Shown here: piece after piece, positions 1 to 11,303 of the stretch
Layout of the letters: every line of letters begins with the position of its first letter
Numbering within the stretch: the stretch's first letter is position 1
DNA from: Cinnamomum chago
Lineage: Eukaryota; Streptophyta; Magnoliopsida; Laurales; Lauraceae
DNA: 64,000 nt
Direction of reading: 5' to 3'
Assembly: GCA_038049695.1 (NCBI GenBank)
Contig: CP142451.1
Span: 31,976,001 to 32,040,000 of the forward strand
The notes under the pieces: model-generated
Databases searched by the model: none
Seen by the model: only the letters and a program-made list of their open reading frames with translations
Told to the model about the DNA's origin: nothing
Program-made: the position numbers and the translations under genes

Positions 1-1675
1 ATGGCAAAGAGGGGAGATTTAAATTACAAATTTACCCTAGGCATTTGCCTGGTTAAGCATCTATTTTTTAGCGTTTCATATCATCAGAAGATTATGTAGC
101 AAATGCAAATCCATGGGGCCCATTTATAAGCATATCACTAGGGTTAATATATCATTAATCACATGCTGGGGCCCAATATTTAGTGGATGACACCATTATG
201 GGGACCGCATGTAGAAATAGAGAATAGACTTAATTAAGATGACACAAGAATTGTGGAGACAAATCGACAATAGTCTTGAGTGGGGAAAGATTATTGTACT
301 TTCAATTCTTTTCCAATAAGACCCTCCACCGATAAGGCCTTGACTTTCCTATTAGACTTCAAACAGAGGATTTGTTTTCTAAACATAGGAAAACATGGAA
401 GGGAATGAAGGCCGCACCCAAACACAATCGCAAGGAGAAAAGAAAAAACAGAGAGAGAAGGAAGTGTTTACCTTGACACCAATCGCAGGTCTTCTTTCCT
501 CTTCTCTCCATCCTCCCTTCCTTGGTTCTTCTACTTCTGCGTTTTTTTTACTCCTATTTACTAGAAATGTAAATAGATGAATCTCACAATACTTTTAATT
601 TTAAAGTTCTCTCAAATGGTATGTTCATTAGTATTCATATTTTAAAACTCTGCATCGTACTTATTTTGAGAATAAAGTTGTTGATAAAGAACGGTGACAG
701 GGGGCTTACTTAAAGCATACTGTTTGTTGTCCAATAAGCTCATCTGACCTACCTTGAAACTTGCATATCAGTTGGTTCGACGGGGGAATGAAATGTTTGT
801 TTTGGACTAACATAATTTTAATCGGATTTACATAAATATAGTATTGATCTGAATAACACAACATAAATCTGGATTCTAATCGCATACTTGACTCCATCGC
901 GTTCCCCTGATCTGAACTGCTATCTTTGATTGGGGATTATTACACGCCTTTACTACAGCCTTACTTTGTGATATAGATGGGGCAATCAATGTATTGTGTA
1001 AAGAATTGTTGTAACCCCTAAACTCTATATATAGGCTTTCCAAGATAGCTCCCTTCCCATCATGGAGTCCTAATTTAATTAGGATTTGGATTCCTTTTAG
1101 CATAGGAAACTCTTTTAGGTTAGCAACTTTGCATAAACACCATAGACATCTCTATTAAGGAGACTTACCAATATTTGAGTCCTTATTTCAGTTGGTCTTC
1201 TAAAGTGGGAGGCCCACATCGGCGTGTGGTCATTGGGCCGCATTGAAGCCCGATAATTCTATCAGAGAAGACAAAAAACTCTTATCCTGGAAAAGGTTCG
1301 GCAAAAAATTAGCCCCAATAAATCATCTTTGACTCAAGAATATTTTTGGGTATCTGGCTAAGAGAGCTGGGCCCGGCAATAGACTCCAACCATGGCCATG
1401 GGGTCCCAACAACTACTCACATGGGAAGAGAAACTTGCTGATGCAGGGATCCAACCTAGGGAATGAACCCAGGGTAGTAGGGTGAGAAATTGGATAACCA
1501 ACCAACTTGGCTATCTCTTGTTCCCCACTCAGTTGGACTTGTAATTGACCCACATGATGGGGCCCAATTCAGTGGATGACACCATATAATGGGGCCCACT
1601 TGTAGAAAATTTGAATCGCATAAAATTATGCTTAATATATCATTAATTATATGGTCACTCTTATGATGAGGTCAA
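1..1675. other. Intergenic DNA, no gene seen
   Basis: AT-rich sequence without a credible coding region; the short open frames have no recognisable motif. A stretch of roughly 100 bases near 143-240 (containing GGGGCCCAAT and TGGATGACACCAT) recurs diverged near 1550-1650. These are two copies of a local repeat about 1.4 kb apart. A purine-rich stretch at 430-465 and a pyrimidine-rich stretch at 487-530 are the only other composition features. Confidence 0.5.
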
Positions 1676-4017
1676 TGATAAGTCCACAAAATCAGAACAT
1701 TAGGCCATTATTTCATGAGCATTTGTGCTGATTAGGGTTAATTGCATAGAATTGCACTCAATTTCATGATTTCATGCATTTGGGGTTATTTTTTGAAACA
1801 TGGTCAAAATAGGTCAAAATTCATCACATTGCATGACTTTTGTGAAATTAGGGTTTTTCATCTCATTTATCACCCTAAAATTAGTTTTTTGTCTCCATCA
1901 ATGCATACCTGCTATTTTTGGCACCATGTGCTATTTTTGGAAAGTATGTCATGTTGGTGAATCATTAGGCATGTAGGGTCCCATGCATGATTCATGTTTA
2001 TTTTCTTACATGTGACTAATGTTAAATTTATTTCTTTTAATTTGTAGGAGAAATCAACATGGGACCAACATTGATGAAATTTGAGAAGAGAGGTCAAAGG
2101 AAAGTCAAATAAACAAGCAAGGAAAGAGTCCAAGCATGGGTCCCACACACCCCATTGCATTCCAACATAGAAGCTTCCATTTGTGCACAGTTATTCCCGA
2201 TTTTTTCAAGGTTAACAACTTAAAATGTTCATATTTCTCAAACTAAGTGTTGGATCGACGCAATCTAGCCGTAGTTGGAAAGCACTTTTCGAGTAAATAT
2301 CCGTGGAGCCCAAGATTGTGTAAATCAGAGATATATTGAGGGAGATATAATCTTAGGAAGTTGGTTGTTACAGTTTTTTTACTGGAATTGCAAGAAATCC
2401 CAATATTTGGAAAGTTTCTTCCCTCCAAAAAGCATAAAAGGAGCCATTGGGAAGGGCTGAGCGTGTCATACCTTGGAATCCCTCTCTCTAGCAACAAGGG
2501 TTCTCTCTCTCCCATCCATTCCCTCCACCATTTCTCTCTAAGTCCCTTTCTTCTTCTTCTTTCTTTTAATTGTTTAGGCATAGGTTGAGAGGCCATGTTG
2601 AGTAAAAATAAAAAAGATTAAAGAACATTAATTTCTTGTAATCAAAGATCAAGGAATAAAGACACTACTTGGATTGATTCTGCGTGTTCTTTATGTAAGT
2701 GGTTTAATTTTCTCTTTCTAGTTCTTTTATGTGTTTTGATTGGAGGCAATATTTCACATGATTAGATCTACGTACGATTTTGAAAATAAAAAAAATGAAT
2801 TAAAAGTCGAGAGACATCACCTAATCACTTGTATTATTTTTTTCTATTATGAGAAGAGAGGACATCATAATCGCATTTTCAATGTTTGTATGATCATCTA
2901 GTTTCTAGATCTTTGATACATCTTTTCCGCTTTTTATTTTTCACCTTTTTTCTTGTTATTTTCAGTAAGTTTTCTGATTAATTTTATATCACTTTTTATG
3001 ATATAAAAACTTCTAATTGTATCTCTTATGTTAGATTAGAAACTTTCTATTTATGTTATTTGCATGATCTATGGTTGGAAAGTGAGTAGTGCATTATTTG
3101 GAATTAGGTTTCATGTTTAAAATTATATTTTGTTGCTGAAAATCACAGTTTGTGGACTGATTAGAAAGATTAAATTCAGACTTGGTATGTGAATAGCAAA
3201 AAATTCCGCATAGTTTCAACAGATTTGACCCGACTGTGTTCGAAAAGTGTGCGAGTTGAAAACCAGAAAAACGTTGGTGTTTTTTATTTGAAAAATAGTA
3301 GATTCAAATTTTACAATAAGAAATTTTAGACCCCCAAATTTCAGCCAAAAAAATCCCTCGGGAAGTGGGTTAACCAGCGGCCTAAACAGGGGTACATTTC
3401 TAGCACAAAATTGCTCAGCTAGGCATCTTTAGATGATCATATCTTTTTCATTTGAAGTCCTTTTTCACTTCTGTTTCTTTTGTTGTATTCATGCATCATC
3501 AAGGTTCGAGTTTCAGCATTTGGTTTTGGTTTAGAGCATCTTAGGTAGGTTTTACATTCCAGCAAAGTTGGGCATGAGCAATAGTTTCCATACTTGAAAT
3601 TTTTCAACATGCATCAGATGTTTAGGAACTTGTCTAGAATTACATTTTCTTCATGTAGGATCTCATAAATCATTCATATGTACATTGTAATTTATTTTAG
3701 GAAGTTTTGTTTTGATTTATCTTATATTAAATTGGTTGTTTTGATGAGTGTGCTATTTTTATAGGTTCTAGTTAGAATAGGGTTGAATGAGTTATGTTTC
3801 TTTATTTAGTTTAGGCTCATTTTTTATTTGAAAAGTTGTAATTGTTAATTTTCAGTTTTTAGGAATTTTCTTGTAATTTTTGTAGTTTTCTTATTTAGGC
3901 TAAATTTACTTTCTAAATTAGAACATGTTAAAGTTGGAAAGTTTCTTCTCCCTGTGGATTGACCTGGGGTCACCAGTTATTACTGCAGCCACACCCTTGC
4001 ACTTAGGGGTCCAATCA
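1676..4017 (+). mobile_element. Probable solo LTR (retrotransposon), 2.34 kb
   Basis: The block begins TGATAAGTCC and ends CCAATCA, so it has the TG...CA ends of an LTR. It is flanked by GTCAA (1671-1675) and ATCAA (4018-4022), a 5-bp TSD with one mismatch. About 300 bases inside it (roughly 2040-2350) are clearly related to 54610-54910 in the better-bounded solo LTR at 54432-55783, including the shared phrase ATATCCGTGGAG. The start also resembles that element's start (TGATGAGAGCC). No gag or pol coding sequence and no second LTR follow, which suggests LTR-LTR recombination. The ends are less certain than those of the other LTRs here. Confidence 0.6.
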
Positions 4018-4022
4018 ATCAA

Positions 4023-4742
4023 CATGGTGGAGGACTCCATAATGTAGAATGATTAATGCATTATTGATCATATGATCAATATTACGAAGAGATCAATTTA
4101 TACTAGTTTAAAATAGGGATATCCTTATAAAGAGAGGGCATACATTTTGACCCTTTCTTATTTTCAATAGATGGGCCCGCTATAGAGCTTACCCAAGGAT
4201 TTAGACTCAAGAAATCCATAAGCAATTTTATATGTGACCAGCCCCACATTCTTGATCTTATTGATGGTATGAAGGTTTCAACCAACAATGAAGGGCCTCT
4301 TAATGCTCTCCAAACCTCCAGCTCTCCAAACTAGTGCTCTTGATGATTAGATTAGTCTCATTCTCACTTGCTCGCATGACTTTTAAATTTCCATACCCAA
4401 GTGATCTACATGCAAGTGGGCCCCTACTGATTTTTGCCACCCTGCCTTGTTAATGTGAAAAGTTCAAAAATGTATGGTGAATAGCCCAAACAAATGCCAT
4501 TTTAGTACTGGCTCGTTCTTTCATTTCCAGGTAGCCAGTAGCCTTCGTTTGGGTAGCATTTCTCTATTTAATATATTTGTTAGAGTCATCTTGCTATATC
4601 CCATCAAGTTCCAAAATCTTGTACGTGTGGATTGGTCCATCCGGAGACTGTTATCAACTCATTATCTAGTAGTAATAGTAACTAAAAAGCACATACTACA
4701 AAGGTTAACATGAAAGAGAAGAGTCTTCTATTATCAAATTTA
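4023..4742. repeat. 3' flank of the duplicated GH17 locus, copy A
   Basis: No gene. From about 4390 this sequence matches 18983-19082 and then 25310-25640, the region downstream of the better-preserved GH17 copy. Shared landmarks include GATTTTTGCCACCCT, AATAGCCCAAA and CATCTTGCTATATCCCATC. In copy A the AATAGCCCAAA site is unoccupied, whereas in the other copy it holds a truncated LINE. The block is therefore part of a segmental duplication. Confidence 0.7.
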
Positions 4743-4841
4743 CTAGAACACCACTGCACTCAAGGTGCAAACACAAAGCGACACTGAAAGGATCAAAATC
4801 AACACATAACAGGGAGGCTCCTCCGTATAACAGCCTTCTTT

Positions 4842-4868
4842 ATGATGATGATGATGATGATGATGATG
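4842..4868. repeat. (ATG)9 microsatellite
   Basis: Nine uninterrupted ATG units lie just 3' of the GH17 fragment, in what would have been its 3' untranslated region. The other GH17 copy has only a short, imperfect version at the same place (25814-25830), so the array expanded after duplication. Confidence 0.9.
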
Positions 4869-4909
4869 AGACACACAACAGTTGTAGCACTGGCCAAAGT
4901 GAAGAGTCT

Positions 4910-5220
4910 TCAAGGTAAAGTCAGATTGTTCCAACTGAAGACAAAAGCTCCTAGGTGCTTCCATCCTTCATGGACCTGCACCAGCTTGTCCTCATCAAAT
5001 TCACTCCAAATGAAGCTAAGTTTCAAGAACTTTTTTCTTGTTCTTTGGAGTTCCATTCTCGATGTGTTGTTTCAGATTGGTGTTGTAGGTCTTGGCGTTT
5101 TGGACCGTTGCCTTTGTATTGCCTGGTTTAGCTTCACGTGGCCACCCACTTGCTACCACAATTTTCATATCATCAAAGCCCAAGTCCCTCATAGCACCGA
5201 AGAAGCTGTCCACCATGGCA
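4910..5220 (-). pseudogene. GH17 beta-1,3-glucanase-like pseudogene, C-terminal fragment (copy A)
   Basis: The minus strand encodes about the last 100 residues of a glycoside hydrolase family 17 protein, closely similar to the copy at 25870-26819 (shared VDSFFGAM, VVASGWPRE, TKATVQNAKTYN, HIENGTPKNK). Relative to that copy, bases TAGC are inserted just before the ETFIWSAF segment; this creates a stop at once and shifts the frame of the remaining 40 or so codons. The 5' two-thirds of the exon, the intron and any first exon are missing: homology stops at 5220. The next 15 bases (5221-5235) repeat AGCCCAAGTCCCT from 5177-5190, which looks like filler DNA at a deletion junction, and sequence then resumes with the copy's upstream flank. 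The GH17 nucleophile position is already alanine (VASGWP instead of the family's E[ST]GWP). Certainly non-functional. Confidence 0.88.
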
Positions 5221-5410
5221 GAAGCCCAAGTCCCTGATTGCTAAGTAAGGTACACCAAATCAAACCTGCCTATTGAATGTCCGACCAGGCCCAATAAGTG
5301 ATTGGGTCAACTCTTCTCAGAAAGGTCACCTCATTGCCAAAGCCTTATATGGATGTAAGGGCCCCTACCATATCTGTCATAGTAAAGTGAGAGATGCTCT
5401 TATATGAGCA

Positions 5411-5421
5411 TCACACACACG

Positions 5422-5462
<41 letters not shown>
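5411..5462. repeat. Compound (AC)n(AT)n microsatellite
   Basis: Alternating AC with one interruption (about 5411-5438) passes straight into about twelve AT units. It sits in the duplicated upstream region of GH17 copy A. Confidence 0.9.
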
Positions 5463-5647
5463 GTGTCATTTTCTTTCCAACCACATTCGATGTGGGATAT
5501 GAGTAATGAAGGGTTCCTTACTGTATTTAGAAATTTCAACGTACCTTTAAAATTTTCAAAACTTCAAATAGTCCCCAACAAATTTGAGAAATATGAAACA
5601 AAATTAAGGTTTGATTTTCTAGGTAATGGAAATGAATGCAACAATTT

Positions 5648-5938
5648 TTAACTATTTTCTTGAAGTTGTAGGGATTCACGCACATAAAATATAATTGGAT
5701 GGTCACACTTTGGTAGAAATCCTTGTCCATGGATGGGCATTATGACCCTAGCCACTTGATTACTCAATAGGTTGAGAAAAAAATTGCTCGGTCCAACAAC
5801 TGAGTGAGCAGAGTTAGATTCACTAGGCACAATAAGTAAGGTTTTCCAAAGTCCCTTTTTCAAGATATCAAACAAGTCATTGCACATAGAAACATTCATA
5901 CACAATTCAATGCACCACACTGTTCTAGCCATTGTCAA
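5648..5938 (-). other. Open frame conserved between GH17 duplicates (copy A), function unknown
   Basis: A 96-codon minus-strand frame aligns without any gap to the frame at 27398-27649, upstream of the other GH17 copy. Shared peptides include MNVSMC, LFDI, ESLQLQENS and LLSNQVARV. Over about 245 aligned bases I count roughly 30 substitutions and no insertion or deletion, while the flanks show indels. That could mean a short conserved exon or simply chance. It has no signal peptide, so it does not look like the missing GH17 first exon, and no known domain is visible. Confidence 0.25.
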
Positions 5939-6700
5939 GGGTACCGTGCCACAATAAGCTTAAGAAAGTGAATGAGAAAGGGAGTCTATAAAAACTAATG
6001 GGTGTTTTTTAAAAGAAAATGAGAAAAGACTTCAAAGATTCTTTTTGTTAATTCAAAAAATAGATCTTTGAAATTTATTTAAAAAGTCTGGGGTGGGGAA
6101 TAAAATTCAAAAAATAGTTCTTCGAACTTTATTTAAAAAGTCTCCAAACAATCCTTCACAATTTAAAAAAAGTTTTAAATAGAACCCCGTAATTTGAAAA
6201 TTGTAAATAGAATCCTCAACATTGCAAATTGGATCTATATTCCCACAATTTAAAAAATTGTGTCCATAGATCCAAAGAAGAAAAATAAATGTACTTTCAT
6301 GTCATGCATGCATAAAGGTGCCTAGTGGGATTTCATTGTGCATTGAACATTACAACCACGATAATTTATCAAATGATCATAATACAAAGAAATTAGTGGC
6401 ATTTTTTAAAGCCCAAATGGATTTTTAAAGCAAATTCCAAAACCATTCCATATCTTTGCCTCCGGTTGCATGGGTTAGAAATTCAAACTCCATTTTGGAG
6501 TGAGTTATACAGGTCTCTTTTTTTTACCTCCAAAAATATCGAAGAACTTCCAATGGTATATATCTAATCACTGCTAGATTGGAATCATCTGATCAAATGT
6601 TTAAAAAATCATTGCTCTTTTCTTCTAGAACCAAAAGATTACAAAGTGTTATCGGCGAGGCACATCATAAGCAAGAATGATCAACAATATAAATAGTCCA
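5939..6700. repeat. Upstream flank of GH17 locus, copy A
   Basis: No gene seen. Bases about 5940-6420 match 28160-28500 upstream of the other GH17 copy (shared GCCACAATAAGCTTAAG, GGGATTTCATTGTGCATTGA and GGTGGCATTTT-like stretches). The similarity ends before the Mutator-like element inserted at 6710. Confidence 0.65.
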
Positions 6701-6832
6701 ATAAATAAAGAGGAATTTACGGGTAAAGTCCCCGTAGGACTGCATACATCCCAGCAGGACCTAGTTCTATGTTCGATACGGGAGGGATCATCGTATAGAC
6801 TTTTTTTTCCTTTTTTTTTATCGTTTTGCAAT

Positions 6833-6989
6833 ATGGTTGATATCTACCATATAACTGAAAGGCATTTTTCCCTACATGATCGATATCGACCATTTATATG
6901 GTCGATATCGACCATTCTGTTAGTCAAATTTTCTTCAATATGTAAATGTCTTATCTGCTGAACCCAGCAAAATGGTCGATATCGACCAT
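6833..6989. repeat. Subterminal palindromes in MULE, left cluster
   Basis: Four copies of the perfect or near-perfect palindrome ATGGTCGATATCGACCAT occur at 6833-6850 (variant), 6876-6893 (variant), 6898-6915 and 6972-6989. Two more lie near the other end of the same element at 10857-10874 and 10880-10897. Subterminal repeats in DNA transposons often bind the transposase; that role here is inference. Confidence 0.85.
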
Positions 6990-7266
6990 AATACGAAATA
7001 ACAAGAAAAAAGACAAATATATGTTTTCTCCCTTGGTTGCTGGTGTTGTTCCATGGCCAGGTGGGTCTGTTCAAAATGAGAATCCATACCCAGGTGGGTC
7101 TATTCCAAATGGGGTTGACTGTGGATTTCCTCAACAAACCCATCAAGATATTAGCATTGAGATTACATACTCTGATGGGTTTGGTTTTGATTTTGATTTG
7201 AAAATAGCCTAAGTTGGGATTTCTGGGATTTTAGGATAAACTCATCAGGAAAATTGTGGAAAAGAC

Positions 7267-10200
7267 GTGTTAGGTTCGAATGGGTTTGATTTGAAACTTG
7301 TGGAGCAACGGTTCTCACATGAAATTGGTGCCCAGAACGGAACTGATTGTAAAGAGGTGGAATTTAGGGTTTTGCATGTCTCTATAGAAAAGGAGATGGA
7401 GAATGTTAGCTTAGTTGTTGCTTACGATGGAACTTCTGTAGAATATGATGTTCCTTCTGGTGGAGGAGATGGTTGTTTGATGATGAAGAGTGAGCAAATC
7501 GTGACTTCAAGAAAGAACAGCAATGAAGGGAGTGAAGTTAATGTTGCTGATACAATGGTGAATATGGAGAGTAACGCCATCGGAAAAAGTTACGCACAAA
7601 GTGTCGAGATAGTAGTTCATGAGGATGAGAGTGATGGCGGCGGTGCTTGTCACGTCCCCCAAACCTGATTAGAGAATAAACCGGATCCGGGGAGTGAAAT
7701 TTAGGGCTAATTAAAAATTTTGCCCCTTTAGGCCCAATGATCGTAAGTCCGCTGTGAGGATATTGCATTTCAAACCTCAAGTAATATAAAACTGCGGAAT
7801 TCATACAATTTGAGGCATATTAAATTTCAAAGCAATGAATAATAAATCTCATTAATAGTTAAAGTTGCACAAAGAAATAATAAAACTAACCAATGAAGTT
7901 AATTTATTACAATGGCCTTCCCCAATAATCAAGGCCATTTAAAACAATAGTGATGTCAATGATATAAAAGTTTCAACGAGAGATAAATAAGAATGAAAGA
8001 ATCTAAAGATGTCCCAATGAATCTCTCTCTCGTGCTAGGATCAATGACGCTACTCTACGTCATCGGCACGCCACTCTCGTTCCTCCTCAACAGAGGATCT
8101 CCTCACCTGCCTGCTCATATTAGTACTCACCTGAGGCGTCTGCACACCAAGGAACAGAGTCAACAACATGTTAAGCAATAAATAAGCAAGATATAAATAA
8201 TCCTGACATGCATAAAGTATAAGAGTAATGACATGCATGATAATCAAGAGAATACAAGGAATCGAAACTAGGCATAAAGCATGAATAAATAACCAGAAAC
8301 AATAACAGGAAATCCTAACATGCTAGCAATAACCACTGTCCAAACAATGCAATACAAGAATCAAGAGGGAGACTCTGAGGATGTCCAAGCCACCTCCCGT
8401 GATACAAGTAACAATCCTATCCGAACTACTGATACCAAAGTTCGGCTCCAGGGGGATCCAAGCTCCCGGTCATGGGAATAGTAGCATGGTCCAAGCCCGC
8501 TCCCAACTATTCAACGCCATGGACGTCGTCCAAAGCTGATTGCCCACCCCGATGTCTAAATAACCGGCCCATCAATAATACCCCAAACTGCAGATGGCTA
8601 TGACATGCAAATAATAATAAAGTGGTGTTGACACGAGAATAGGCCAAGACAAGCAAGTCTGGCTAGCTCAATATACAAGATATGTTCGTAGGGATTATCT
8701 CATTTAAGTCAATACAAGACAAATCCAATCACATGATAATCCCTTTAGTCTAGCCAGTCATGTTTATCAATTACATAACACGGGGTCCTAAGGTACACTC
8801 TAAGTCAGGACTAGTCAGGTCCAAGTCCTAATTCTACAAGGAAGTATGTTTCATAATTAATTAGGTGTATTATGCCGAGAGAGTGTACAAGGTGTAATTA
8901 CAACGTATACAATTAAACAAGTCAAGGAGGAATTACAAGCCAACCCTAGACAAGTGGTGTCATCTATGTATCCTACATGTTCTAACGGAGTACGTGTGGA
9001 ATTGGATCAACGATGCTTCTAAGGAAATCCCTTGGTGTACAATCATGTTAAGCATCTATTAATTCAATTCCATACGCATTCGGTTACCCCATGTTTAATA
9101 CACGAATACCTAGACACCTAATCAAAGCACACCAAGCCACATGCTACGATTTAATCCCCATTAATGGTCAAATGATAGTAGGTTCATGGTTTCCAACATC
9201 TAAGGCCAAAACCTAAGTTACTGGTCTCATTTCCAATAAAATATAGGCTGGTCAATAATCTGAGTATTTACATCACTTTCCGATCTCCGATCGTGATGAA
9301 ACTAGAACCAGTGGATTCTAATCTCAAAGGTCTTTCCAACGATATATAATATGTAGAAATCCGACGGACGAATTAAAAGTTACAAGTGTTCTAAGTTTTT
9401 CCCAAAAGTTGTCAGAAATTACAAAATTGTTAGATCCAATCGATCGGTCAGAAATCCGTCTCAGTTAACTGAGACCCATTTCGGTCCGATTGATCGGTCT
9501 ACAAGTCCGATCGATCGGCACTATAGACCTGAATCCGAGAATGAGTTTTTCTCTTCTTTTTCCTAAAAAAAACAAGCCTCCATGCTCCCCAATCATCACA
9601 ATCATCATTCTCATCCATTCTATCAAATTAAAACCTCCAAAGCTACCATTTTAACAATTAATCCAATCCATACCACAAATCTAACCTAACATGTAATCCA
9701 AAATCAATATCATAACCAAGCTTGGTATTAGGGAAATCTAACAAGGAAATCATTACAATCAATGGAGAAACATACACACATGCTTAATTTATAAATTGCA
9801 AATCTACTTACCTCAACCAAGAAGAAGATTGGAAATTGTGAAATTCGAGGAGAAACCTTCTACCGTAGAAACCACGAATCTAACCCAACCAAACTCAATC
9901 TAGAACACCTAGAAGAAGAAAGAAAGGAAAAAGATCAAGATTCTACCTACTTTAAGAAAAAGAGAAGACGAAAGGGAACGTTGATGATGGAAAAAGACTT
10001 ACCGACTAGTATCAATGGAGAGAGGAGATCGAGAGGAAGAAGATGTGCGGTCCGGATCGCGGAGGTGATCTCTCTCGGAGGAAGATCTGGGCTTGAGAAG
10101 AGAAGGGGAAGAAGATGGGCTGCTGTAGCTCTCGTTCATTGCAGAGGTGAATACGAGATTAGGGCTAATCCCTGATTAAGAAGAAGAGAGGGAGGAAAAG

Positions 10201-10887
10201 ACTGATTTGCCCTTAAGTGGGTCCGATCAAAAAATGGACCATTTGAAGGGTTTATGATCGTCGGATCGCGATGAGCCAAGAGACAAAAATGATCAGCATG
10301 ACAAGACCTTTCCAACGAACCCAAAATCGCGGTGATAGGAATTTTTCGGAAAAACACTCAATTTTTCCTAAATTGCAAATTACCCCCTACTAGGATCAAA
10401 CGAACTCGAAATCGAACGAGACTTCGCAGACACTATTCTAACACTAAAAAAACTCACTCAAGGCCTAAACCCACTTAAATATCTAACAATACAATTAATT
10501 ATTTTACTAATAAAATAAACGAGTCAACGGACCTGCTATTGGGCCCAATTGACCCAGTAAGGTCGCGGACCTTACTGTGCTGATACTAATGATTGCAGTG
10601 ATTCTTCTTCTTCGAGCAGTGAAGAAGATGAAGACGACGACGACAATGATGAAGAAGAAGAAAAAGAAAATGATGATGAGGGAAATGATGTAGATATTGA
10701 AGAATGTGAGATAAAGAATCTTGAAAAAGAGGAGATAGCCCTTAACAATGGCGATGAGAAAGAAGCGGTCGTGAAAGGACCCATCCCCTCTTCTCCCTCC
10801 TCCTCTCCCCTCTTCTCCCTGCTGAAAAATCCAATTTTTATTTGGGTTCCCGCAGAATGGTCGATATCGACCATAAAAAATGGTTGA
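7267..10887 (+). pseudogene. Unrecognised acidic ORF carried by the MULE, split by an insertion
   Basis: The coding frame runs from about 7267 to 7647, is cut by the 7648-10576 insertion, and continues in the same frame from 10582 to a TGA at 10885-10887. After removing the insertion and one 5-bp TSD, about 206 codons are open. The first part has a VLHVSIEKEMENVSL-like segment. The second is strongly acidic, with a serine run followed by Asp/Glu runs (10602-10690). An upstream frame in the same phase (6946-7212) is separated by stops at 7210 and 7234. I do not recognise a family. It could be a captured host gene piece, or the region before the transposase domain of a mudrA-type protein, which can also be acid-rich. 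The final codons run into the MULE's own palindromes, so the C-terminus is probably element-derived. Confidence 0.45.
7648..10576 (+). mobile_element. LTR-like insertion (probable solo LTR) inside the MULE
   Basis: The insertion begins TGTCACGTCCCC, a start seen in many plant LTRs, and is flanked by a perfect 5-bp duplication GTGCT (7643-7647 and 10577-10581). Removing it restores the reading frame of the acidic ORF. It ends CTTACT rather than the canonical CA. The last 21 bases form a hairpin, with arms AGTAAGGTC and GACCTTACT around GCG. No gag or pol is visible in its 2.9 kb. It contains an array of ATCGATCGG-like palindromic motifs at 9440-9525. A solo LTR with a mutated end is the best reading; a large non-autonomous LTR element is possible. 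Confidence 0.65.
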
Positions 10888-10897
10888 TATCAACCAT
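10857..10897. repeat. Subterminal palindromes in MULE, right cluster
   Basis: Two 18-bp palindromes, ATGGTCGATATCGACCAT (10857-10874) and ATGGTTGATATCAACCAT (10880-10897), mirror the four copies near the left end. The second carries compensatory changes that keep it a perfect palindrome. Confidence 0.85.
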
Positions 10898-11303
10898 TCG
10901 TTAAACGACAAAAAAAAATACAAAAAAATACAAAAATGCACATGGAGGACCTTATCCATAAATACAGTGTGTCTGGGACCTCAAGAGTGGTATGGGGTCC
11001 TACGGGGACCTACGCCGTAAATTCCTCATAAATAAATTTTAAATCAGCATAAAAAAAATTTACCAAAAAAAAAAAAGTCAACATAAAAAATGGCTCACTG
11101 TTCCCTAAAAGGTCTTGCTCAATTTTCGGGTACGAATAATACCCATCACATCAAGGTTAAAGAGTTTAAAATTCTTAAGAAAATGGTCATCATACAGTCA
11201 TTGGGTCAGGCCCATAATAAAAGCATTTATGAAAAGGCCCCAGTCATTTTGTGAAAATTTCTAATTTCAGGAGCTACTAGTTGGACATCTATTGCACGGT
11301 CAC

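Larger units (their letters stand above)
6710..11027. mobile_element. Mutator-like transposable element (MULE), non-autonomous, with nested insertion
   Basis: The element starts GAGGAATTTACGG and ends with its exact reverse complement (CCGTAAATTCCTC). The terminal inverted repeat continues imperfectly for about 38 bp with a second identical block GTCCCCGTAGGAC. It is flanked by a perfect 9-bp duplication ATAAATAAA (6701-6709 and 11028-11036), the length expected of Mutator-like elements. Total length is 4318 bp, of which 2.9 kb (7648-10576) is a later insertion, so the MULE itself was about 1.4 kb. That is too small to encode a MULE transposase. It carries an acidic ORF and six copies of an 18-bp palindrome near the ends. 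This fits a Pack-MULE (an element carrying a captured gene piece) or a deletion derivative of an autonomous MULE. Confidence 0.85.

Noticed and set aside
4743..5237. Frames with poly-His or poly-Met at 4743-4964 (minus) and 4842-5237 (plus)
   Set aside because: Both arise from the (ATG)9 microsatellite and antisense reading of the GH17 fragment.
7648..10576. Helitron reading of the insertion because of its terminal hairpin
   Set aside because: Helitrons insert between A and T without duplicating the target and end in CTRR after the hairpin; here there is a 5-bp TSD and no CTRR.
10507..10959. Long minus-strand open frames at 10507-10959 and 10572-10874
   Set aside because: They are the reverse of the acidic Asp/Glu/Ser coding stretch and consist of phenylalanine, isoleucine and serine runs; there is no gene on that strand.
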